64,000 nt of DNA. Origin: Fen-1258 sp964441505. Lineage in GTDB: Bacteria; Bacteroidota; Ignavibacteria; Ignavibacteriales; Melioribacteraceae. Shown one piece after another: positions 58,377 through 64,000 of this stretch (position 1 is its first letter; every line of letters begins with the position of its first letter). The position numbers and the translations under genes are program-made. The notes under the pieces are model-generated. The model searched no databases, had not been told where the DNA came from, and saw only the letters and a program-made list of their open reading frames with translations. The stretch lies in NCBI GenBank assembly GCA_964441505.1, contig CAYTUV010000015.1, positions 24,142-88,141 on the forward strand. Direction: 5' to 3'.

Positions 58377-58739
58377 ATGTCAAAATCTAAAGCCTACTAT
58401 CGTAACAAATGCGATAGACTCTTTCAAGAAATAGGAAGAATTAAATACGACAAGTGTTTAGTTTGTTCTAACCCCGTTTCTTGCCTTCATCATTACTTCC
58501 CTAAAAGCTCCGCCGGTAATCTCCGTTATAATTTTGAAAACGCTATTCCGATTTGTCAAGGTTGCCACTTTCGCCACCACAACGGATTTCCCGAAATACA
58601 AAACGCTATTAACTTTATTAAAGGGGCTGATTGGCTCAACGCCCTAAGAGAAGAAAAAAAACAATTCGTTAAATGTGATACAATCGGTTACTATAAAGAT
58701 AAGGTTGACGAGCTTCAAGAAATATTAGACAATCTTTAG
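58377..58739 (+). CDS. NinG-like HNH nuclease
   Basis: The 120-residue protein has CLVCSNPVSCLHHYFPKSSA near residue 27 and NAIPICQGCHFRHHN near 60, a zinc-bound HNH core as in NinG/Rap recombination nucleases. An N-terminal and a C-terminal helix (DKVDELQEILDNL) flank it. It may cleave recombination intermediates or act in packaging. Confidence 0.72.
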   Translation: MSKSKAYYRNKCDRLFQEIGRIKYDKCLVCSNPVSCLHHYFPKSSAGNLRYNFENAIPICQGCHFRHHNGFPEIQNAINFIKGADWLNALREEKKQFVKCDTIGYYKDKVDELQEILDNL

Positions 58740-58834
58740 ACAATCTTCCAATCATTACCAATCGTTTCCAATGCCCTTTAACAACTCATAAAATAGATTA
58801 GCCTTTGTAATTAATAACAATCACAGAGGTTAAA

Positions 58835-59029
58835 ATGCCTAGAACATTACTTCAAGAAATCGCCCATCAGATTTTTTACACCCCTAAAAAACATAAGCGT
58901 TCAGACGACCGAAAGCCTAGAGATAAAGACTATGAAAGAGAGCTTTATAAACTCAAACAGGCAGCGTTTGAAAACAAAAAAGCTTATGAGATATCCAAAC
59001 TAAGAGCCAAGAGTAAGGGCTGGATTTAA
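58835..59029 (+). CDS. Small basic protein, 64 residues
   Basis: AGAGG precedes the ATG. The protein is charged and helical (FYTPKKHKRSDDRKPRDKDY, then ERELYKLKQAAFENKK). Not recognised; lies between the HNH gene and the excisionase. Confidence 0.55.
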   Translation: MPRTLLQEIAHQIFYTPKKHKRSDDRKPRDKDYERELYKLKQAAFENKKAYEISKLRAKSKGWI

Positions 59030-59063
59030 TGCGGCGCAACCAAGATGTGCCTGCGAAATACTT

Positions 59064-59086
59064 CCCTCCGGCATTACACCGGAGGG
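59064..59086. terminator. GC-rich hairpin between convergent genes
   Basis: CCCTCCGG, loop CATTACA and CCGGAGGG form a perfect 8-bp stem between two convergent genes. No T-run is present, so termination efficiency is unclear. Confidence 0.5.
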
Positions 59087-59115
59087 GGGTGTCTAAACCT
59101 TTAAGCCATTACAGC

Positions 59116-59307
59116 CTATCGGCTTCTAACAGTTTTAGTTGCTTTTGGTTTAAGCGACTCCAAAAATATCTCCCTATTAAAAAGAATTGCTTTTCCTATT
59201 TTCAGATATCCGGCAATTTGGGTTTGATTTTGATAAACCCATTTTTCAGACATTCCCAACAGTTGGGCAACTTCTTTAATTTTAATAGTGAGTGGTTGGG
59301 TGGACAT
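59116..59307 (-). CDS. xis: Excisionase-like MerR/HTH_17 protein
   Basis: The start is the ATG with GGAG five bases upstream, giving MSTQPLTIKIKEVAQLLGMS. The 63-residue protein has the helix-turn-helix IKEVAQLLGMSEKWVYQNQ and a wing (YLKIGKAILFNREIF), the design of small excisionases. It is divergent from the integrase gene with about 115 bases between them, so the two could be controlled together. Confidence 0.75.
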   Translation of the reverse strand: MSTQPLTIKIKEVAQLLGMSEKWVYQNQTQIAGYLKIGKAILFNREIFLESLKPKATKTVRSR

Positions 59308-59421
59308 AATAACTCCATTCCCCAAACCACCTATTTTATTTTAAGTCAGCTTACCACCACCACAAACTTCGACCATTATTTTTTCCACAAAAGAATTTAA
59401 CAATCAAAAGGAGATAAATCA

Positions 59422-60375
59422 ATGCCAGTTTTCAGTCGTAAACTTAGTAAGGGGATTAGATTTTTTTACAACTTCTCATTTAATAATAAAGTCTACTTCT
59501 CACGCTGTATTTATCACAGCAAACGTGAAGCCCAACAAGCAGAGCGAGAACGTTTTAATCAATTAGATGAAGAACGCAGATTTGGGAAGCAGGATAAACC
59601 TCTACTCTTAAAATCAGTAATTGATGACAGGCTTAAGTTCTTAAAGGTGAAGTATAGCGAGAAGCACAAGCAGGACAGCGAATATTATCTTAATCTTTTT
59701 TTGGACTTTATAGGGGATAAAGAAATAAGGGAGATCAGCAGAAAGGAAGTTGAGGATTTTTTACTGGATTATTCCAACCAACTTAAAAATAGTGGTGTAG
59801 ATAACTACCAAGTAAACGCCTCTCTCAAAACTATCAAATCTCTTTTCAACTATATTATAGATAGCTATGATTTAGTAATTAAAAATCCGGCTCAAAAGAT
59901 TAAACCTTATTCAGTCAATAAGAGGTTGAAATATATTCCCCCTGACAGCGAGATAGAAAAGGTAAGAGGATTCTTTAATGACAGGCAGAAACTTCTATTT
60001 GATTTTGTTTTTGAAACTGGCTGCCGGATTAATGAAGCTCTTAATCTTACCTTTGAGGATGTAAAAGAAACCTATCTAATACTCTATACAAGGAAATCTA
60101 AGAACAGCGACAGAGTTCCTAGAAAAGCAGATATTCCAAATTGTATTAAAGGCTTAACCGGAGAGGGAAGAGTATTCTATGAGTGGACAGAAACGCCCAA
60201 GTTTTTAGATAAGGCTCTAAGAGCTAATGAAATGAAAGTTTGGGGCTGGCATTCTTTACGCCATAGATACGCTAGTCGCTTATCAAAACAGAATATTCCT
60301 CTATTTGAAGTAATGGTAAAATTGGGTCATAGCCAATTAAAAACGACTCAATTATATCTCCAAATGCTTCAATAA
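59422..60375 (+). CDS. int: Tyrosine-family site-specific integrase
   Basis: The 317-residue protein has an N-terminal arm-binding-like part, a SAM-like core-binding domain (YSEKHKQDSEYYLNLFLDF) and a catalytic domain. That domain has FETGCRINEALNLTF (first Arg about 199), HSLRHRYASRLSKQ (about 274), GHSQLKTTQLYLQM (about 297) and the nucleophile Tyr in TQLYL. AAAAGGAG precedes the start. The gene ends 87 bases before the attachment core, the usual place for tRNA-integrating phages. Confidence 0.93.
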   Translation: MPVFSRKLSKGIRFFYNFSFNNKVYFSRCIYHSKREAQQAERERFNQLDEERRFGKQDKPLLLKSVIDDRLKFLKVKYSEKHKQDSEYYLNLFLDFIGDKEIREISRKEVEDFLLDYSNQLKNSGVDNYQVNASLKTIKSLFNYIIDSYDLVIKNPAQKIKPYSVNKRLKYIPPDSEIEKVRGFFNDRQKLLFDFVFETGCRINEALNLTFEDVKETYLILYTRKSKNSDRVPRKADIPNCIKGLTGEGRVFYEWTETPKFLDKALRANEMKVWGWHSLRHRYASRLSKQNIPLFEVMVKLGHSQLKTTQLYLQMLQ

Positions 60376-60381
60376 TGATTA

Positions 60382-60401
60382 TTCTTAGCCATTCCTTAGC
60401 G
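60382..60401 (+). repeat. Candidate integrase arm-type sites, right
   Basis: TTCTTAGCC (60382-60390) and TTCCTTAGCG (60392-60401) match the left-end pair with one change each and the same one-turn spacing. Confidence 0.45.
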
Positions 60402-60425
60402 AACAAAAAACCATTTAAAATGAAG

Positions 60426-60457
60426 AAAGCCTGTAAGTGTTTAATTTACAGGCTTTT
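60426..60457. terminator. Phage-borne replacement terminator for tRNA-Asp
   Basis: AAAGCCTGTAA and TTACAGGCTTT form an 11-bp stem with T-runs on either strand. It lies between the integrase gene and tRNA-Asp and can end both transcripts. It replaces the native terminator left behind at 14546. Confidence 0.8.
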
Positions 60458-60461
60458 ATCT

Positions 60462-60507
60462 TTTGCGGGGCCGACGAGACTCGAACTCGCGACCTCCTGC
60501 GTGACAG
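60462..60507. repeat. Prophage attachment site, right copy (46 bp)
   Basis: Identical to 14567-14612. Here the sequence continues into the 5' half of tRNA-Asp, so the tRNA is intact after integration. Confidence 0.9.
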
Positions 60508-60539
60508 GCAGGCGTTCTAACCAACTGAACTACGACCCC
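60466..60539 (-). tRNA. tRNA-Asp (GUC)
   Basis: On the minus strand the acceptor GGGGTCG pairs with CGGCCCC, the discriminator is G, the anticodon loop is CTGTCAC (GTC) and the T-arm is GAGGTCGCGAGTTCGAGTC-like with a regular TTCGAGT loop. CCA is not encoded. The 3' 42 bases lie within the attachment core. Confidence 0.93.
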
Positions 60540-60606
60540 ATTAAAAGAAAATGCCATTTTTTACGGCGGACAAAAATAACAATTAAATTACATCCAAAGC
60601 AAGAAA

Positions 60607-61710
60607 TTATAATTTTTCAGTACCAAAACTTACACCAACAGCATGTGCCGCCAATACAGCCTGATCTTTCGGTTTAACTAGTTTTTGGCGTGCAATTGCA
60701 TCGACAATTCTTACACTTTTTATCTCTGCCCCTTTCAAGGCAACCATATATCCAAACTGTTTTTTGACCGCAAGCTGAATTGCGTTTGTTCCAAATTTTG
60801 TAGAAAGTATCCTGTCAAAAGGTGATGGACTTCCACCTCTTTGTAAATGTCCAAGAACGGTATATCGTGTTTCCAATCCGGTATTATCCGAGATCATCTT
60901 GGCAACATATTCTCCAATGCCGCCAAGTTGAACAGGGTCGGTTCGTTTTATATCCTTTGCTTTTGTTACCAAAGCCTCATCTTTAGCCTTTGCCCCTTCA
61001 GCAACACAAACAATACTGAATCTTTTTCCGCCCATATTTCTTTGAAGAACTCTTTCATAAATCACCTTCCATTCGAAAGGAATTTCAGGAATTAAAATTA
61101 TATCTGCACCACCGCTTAGACCGCCATTCAAAGCAATCCATCCGGCGTATCTTCCCATCACTTCTATGACCATAACGCGATGATGTGCTGAAGCTGTTGT
61201 ATGTAAACGATCCAAAGCTTCAGAAACAACTTGTAAAGCAGAATCATGCCCGAATGTTTGATCGGTGGCTTCAAGATCATTATCAATTGTTTTGGGAACG
61301 CCGACAATATTCATTCCCATCTGACTAAGTTTATGTGAGATGTGCATTGTGCCGTCTCCGCCAATTGCAATCATCGCATCAATATTCCAGGCAAGATAAT
61401 TTTTCATTGCGTCTTTAGACCGGTCGACAATTTTAATTTTACCGTTGATCTCTTCAGGCCAGTGAAAAGGGTCTCCTTTATTTGATGAACCGAGGATCGT
61501 TCCGCCTGTGGCTAATATGCCCGATACATCTTTGTTGTATAGTTCATGAGCTTTTCCTTCAACTAATCCTTCAAAACCGTCAAGAATTCCAAGTACAGTT
61601 AATCCCATATCGTGTGCAGGTTTTGTAACACCTCTAATTACAGCATTAAGGCCAGGACAATCGCCGCCGCCGGTTAATATCGCAATCCGTTTTACTTTTG
61701 ATTTAGCCAT
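60607..61710 (-). CDS. pfkA: 6-phosphofructokinase
   Basis: The start at 61710 has GGAG upstream (MAKSKVKRIAILTGGGD). The 367-residue enzyme has GGGDCPGLNAVIRGV, the nucleotide-site AIGGDGTMHIS, the catalytic PKTIDNDLEATDQTFGHDSA and VMGRYAGWIA. It phosphorylates fructose 6-phosphate in glycolysis. The glycine after GGD suggests ATP use, while the lysine in PKTIDND is the residue of pyrophosphate-type enzymes, so the donor is not certain. Confidence 0.92.
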   Translation of the reverse strand: MAKSKVKRIAILTGGGDCPGLNAVIRGVTKPAHDMGLTVLGILDGFEGLVEGKAHELYNKDVSGILATGGTILGSSNKGDPFHWPEEINGKIKIVDRSKDAMKNYLAWNIDAMIAIGGDGTMHISHKLSQMGMNIVGVPKTIDNDLEATDQTFGHDSALQVVSEALDRLHTTASAHHRVMVIEVMGRYAGWIALNGGLSGGADIILIPEIPFEWKVIYERVLQRNMGGKRFSIVCVAEGAKAKDEALVTKAKDIKRTDPVQLGGIGEYVAKMISDNTGLETRYTVLGHLQRGGSPSPFDRILSTKFGTNAIQLAVKKQFGYMVALKGAEIKSVRIVDAIARQKLVKPKDQAVLAAHAVGVSFGTEKL

Positions 61711-61780
61711 TATTTCTCCTGCCATTTATAAAAAAATCTATTCATTCGAGTATTCCATCTATAGGGTTGGATTATGATCA

Positions 61781-62689
61781 TCAACCAGTTTTAATCTTTG
61801 TAAAAGTTTTGAAATGTAATTTTGCATATTCACTAAGTTTTTCTTTACCGATCTTCTGATATAATTGTTTAGCAAATTTTTCTGTTTCTAATGATGAACC
61901 TTTAGGCAAATTCAATTTCTTCCGACTTGAAGATTCAAACCACTCCACGAAATTATCTCTCGCAAGAATTGAGGCTGCGGCTACACCGATATACTTTTCA
62001 GCCTTTGTCTCTTGTACAAATTCAACATCGGAATGTTTTGATAAGGTAACCACATCCAATTCTTTTTTGCTGAATTTGTCAGTTATTACATATTTGCATG
62101 AAGTATTATCGAGCAAATTATCAATTGCTTTAGAATGAGCCCAATTTAATAATTTGTTCAGGTTCGCAAATTGTTCATACAGTTCGTTATACTTTTGTGG
62201 GGAGATTCTGACAATCTGATACTTATTACCAATAATTTTCTTTATTCCATCCGCAATTGATGTTATCTGATAATCGCTTAAATCCTTGCTGTCGCGTACT
62301 CCAATTCCAGCAAGCGACTTTCTTGTTTTTTCATTCACAAAAACCGCGGCAACCACTAACGGTCCAAAAAAATCTCCTTTCCCGCATTCATCGGTTCCGA
62401 TATATTCGTCTGGCTCACTAATTTTTGGTTCAGAAAAAGCAAGTTTTGGATCGTCCACTAAAAGATTATTCAAAGTTCTGTATAGGTTGGAATTCAAATC
62501 TCCCTGAAGAATAGTTTTTATACCTTTCTTTCCAAAGTAAACCTGAATCTTGACTTTATCTTTACCGCTTTGAGCATTGAATTCAAAATTGTAATCTTTT
62601 CTAACTATCTCTGAAACCATCAATCCTGTCCTCGAACATCTCTTTGACATTGATTCAATCTGATGTTTTGCTTTATCCTCAAGAGTCAT
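61781..62689 (-). CDS. rnhC: Ribonuclease HIII
   Basis: The start at 62689 (MTLEDKAKHQIESMS) is preferred to the longer frame, which adds a hydrophobic tail. The 302-residue protein has the N-terminal TBP-like domain of HIII enzymes and the catalytic GTDECGKGDFFGPLVVA (about residue 90), with YVITDKFSKKELD and ETKAEKYIGVAAASILARD later. It removes RNA from RNA-DNA hybrids. Confidence 0.9.
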   Translation of the reverse strand: MTLEDKAKHQIESMSKRCSRTGLMVSEIVRKDYNFEFNAQSGKDKVKIQVYFGKKGIKTILQGDLNSNLYRTLNNLLVDDPKLAFSEPKISEPDEYIGTDECGKGDFFGPLVVAAVFVNEKTRKSLAGIGVRDSKDLSDYQITSIADGIKKIIGNKYQIVRISPQKYNELYEQFANLNKLLNWAHSKAIDNLLDNTSCKYVITDKFSKKELDVVTLSKHSDVEFVQETKAEKYIGVAAASILARDNFVEWFESSSRKKLNLPKGSSLETEKFAKQLYQKIGKEKLSEYAKLHFKTFTKIKTG

Positions 62690-62857
62690 TTGATTATTGT
62701 TTTTCCTGAACAGATAAGTGAAAGAGAAGAAAAATATGATAAATAATGTGCGAAGATAAAAAATATGTATGGAAGATGCGAAGCAATCCAATCAACAATT
62801 TTCGCATTTGTGTAAACTGGCTGGTCAATCAGGTCAAAACCAAGATAAGATTACAAC

Positions 62858-63886
62858 TCAGGCTCTGTTATATTTAATACAAGTCCCCCGTAAAATTAAA
62901 TCGGTGTCAATCACAATGTGTTTGTGCTCGAAAGCTTCGATATTGACAATGTTCTCAATAAGCAGGTCCATTGATTTAGCTGCCAGTTGTTCTGTTGGTT
63001 GATTAATGCAACTCAGAGGAGGCGATAAGAAATTCTGAACCTGGGAATTTCCAAAGCAGATCAAATCGATATCATCGGGGATTTTCATCCCAACTTCCTG
63101 TGCAGCCATATAAATTCCTATAGCCACAGGGTATGTAACAGCAAGTATCAGATCGGGAAGATTCTTCTCGTGGTATAATTTCATAAAAGAATCATAACCG
63201 CTTTTCTCTACATAATCCCCTTCCAAAATCCAATCATGATTTACCTCAAGTCCGTGATCATTCATCGCTTGTGTAAATCCATTCATTCTATCTCTTCCAA
63301 TGTTAATACTTGTCAAACCTGCAAAATGACCGATCTTTCTATATCCAAGCCTTATTGCATGATCGATCGCTTTATACGCTCCGCCTCTGTCATCAACTGT
63401 TACAGTATTGCAGTTTGTTAAATCCGGAATTCGGTCCATAAATACCAGCGGAACCTGTCTGTTCTTTGCTGTTTCAAATATTTCAAAGTTGTCAGTGTCC
63501 TGCGAGATTGAAATGATAATTCCATCTACCCTCATTGAAAGAAGTGTCTGAATCTGCTTCTTCTGCATATCAACATTTTCTTGTGAGACAGTGAGAAAGA
63601 CTTCATAGTTGTTCATAAATGCGTAATTATAGATGTGATCGATAATAGAACTAAAAAAATGGTGTGCAATTTGAGGTAGGACAACACCAATCGTGTTCGA
63701 TTTTCTTGCGGCAAGATTCCTGGCTATGAAATTTGGAGAGTAACCCATCTCATCAGCGGTTTTCTTGACCAATTCGGCAGTATTGTGCGATATATCAGGA
63801 TGTCCGCGTAAAGCTTTAGAGACTGTAATTATCGAAACACCCAATTTTAGTGCAATATCGTTCAGTGTTACTTGTTTTGGTCGCAT
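62858..63886 (-). CDS. LacI-family transcriptional regulator
   Basis: The 342-residue protein starts with a LacI-type helix-turn-helix (VTLNDIALKLGVSIITVSKA and LRGHPDISHNTAELV). A periplasmic-binding-like effector domain follows (NTIGVVLPQIAHHFFSSIID and the C-terminal NQPTEQLAAKSMDLL). It should repress or activate sugar-use genes in response to a small ligand; the ligand and targets are not visible here. Confidence 0.9.
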   Translation of the reverse strand: MRPKQVTLNDIALKLGVSIITVSKALRGHPDISHNTAELVKKTADEMGYSPNFIARNLAARKSNTIGVVLPQIAHHFFSSIIDHIYNYAFMNNYEVFLTVSQENVDMQKKQIQTLLSMRVDGIIISISQDTDNFEIFETAKNRQVPLVFMDRIPDLTNCNTVTVDDRGGAYKAIDHAIRLGYRKIGHFAGLTSINIGRDRMNGFTQAMNDHGLEVNHDWILEGDYVEKSGYDSFMKLYHEKNLPDLILAVTYPVAIGIYMAAQEVGMKIPDDIDLICFGNSQVQNFLSPPLSCINQPTEQLAAKSMDLLIENIVNIEAFEHKHIVIDTDLILRGTCIKYNRA

Positions 63887-63915
63887 TGTTCTATTATATC
63901 TCTACTGTTTTTGGG

Positions 63916-63927
63916 TAAACGGTTTTA
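63916..63927. promoter_or_regulatory. Candidate LacI-type operator
   Basis: TAAACGGTTTTA is a near-perfect palindrome with the central CG typical of LacI-family operators, 30 bases upstream of the regulator gene. Autoregulation is possible. Confidence 0.4.
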
Positions 63928-64000
63928 AAATTTTTTTAATTAATAATCAGTAGTGTCCGATAAAAAATAAAAGACAAGGGAAAAACCATAAGGATAAATC

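Larger units (their letters stand above)
14567..60507. mobile_element. Prophage integrated in tRNA-Asp
   Basis: The 45.9-kb element is bounded by the 46-bp repeat. It encodes a tyrosine integrase beside the intact tRNA, an excisionase-like protein, ERF recombinase, large and small terminase, portal, Mu-like capsid, lysis and fibre proteins. No tape-measure, sheath or tail-tube gene is recognisable, which favours a short-tailed virion. Essential virion genes are full length, so it may be inducible. Promoters, translation starts and composition differ from the flanking genes. Confidence 0.92.

Noticed and set aside
59029..59400. 123-codon plus-strand frame
   Set aside because: It is antisense to the excisionase gene, which has a ribosome site and a clear helix-turn-helix.

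Overview
The window is a bacterial chromosome segment carrying one complete-looking prophage of about 46 kb. The flanks (1-14566 and 60540-64000) suggest a member of the Ignavibacteria or a close relative in the Bacteroidota/Chlorobiota group. Three long secreted proteins end in the type IX secretion sorting domain with the NYPNPFNP signature. Host genes have Shine-Dalgarno sites, and the flanks carry intergenic repeats. The species cannot be named from sequence alone.

Left flank (1-14566): one dockerin-bearing and two cohesin-bearing T9SS cargo proteins, an M28 peptidase with a PA domain, a YyaL/DUF255 protein, a GlsB-type membrane protein, a SirB1-like protein, a secreted thioredoxin-like protein, a DUF3052 protein, a SAM methyltransferase and an RRM RNA-binding protein. 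Right flank (60466-64000, all minus strand): tRNA-Asp, 6-phosphofructokinase, ribonuclease HIII and a LacI-family regulator.

The prophage (14567-60507) sits in the 3' half of tRNA-Asp and is bounded by a 46-bp direct repeat; the tyrosine integrase is next to the intact tRNA. From left to right it holds: (1) a putative cloverleaf RNA followed by an RNA-repair operon (T4-PseT-like polynucleotide kinase/phosphatase, an unknown primase-fold-like protein, an Rnl5/DraRnl-like RNA ligase), then MazG-like, metallophosphoesterase and replication-relaxation-like genes; (2) a phage tRNA-Tyr with an odd T-loop, a structured leader, and an ArdC/RadC cassette; (3) an early region with ERF recombinase, many small DNA-binding proteins and an N6-adenine methyltransferase; (4) a four-gene module ending in a VirD4/HerA-type ATPase, followed by a candidate stand-alone ncRNA; (5) a primase-like gene, then packaging and head genes (ClpP-type protease, TerS, TerL, portal, scaffold, decoration, Mu-like capsid) interrupted by an HNH gene; (6) lysis genes and a glycyl-radical-like mini-protein; (7) adaptor, fibre and internal-virion-like proteins with no tape measure or sheath, which points to a short-tailed (podovirus-like) virion; (8) a defence block with a Gabija-like pair preceded by a one-TM peptide, and an MvaI/BcnI-type restriction-modification pair; (9) a minus-strand replication-initiator-like operon, excisionase and integrase.

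The most unusual property is regulatory. At least seven intergenic stretches of the prophage fold on paper into long, unrelated RNA structures, including a four-helix cloverleaf, an interleaved (pseudoknot-type) leader and a roughly 220-nt ncRNA with its own promoter and terminator. Promoters are TTGACA-N16/17-TAtAAT with an extended -10; three of them are laid over the stop codon of the upstream gene (GTATAAT). Many gene junctions are the exact heptamer TAATATG with no Shine-Dalgarno site. All pairings were found by eye; no folding program, database search or covariance test was run.
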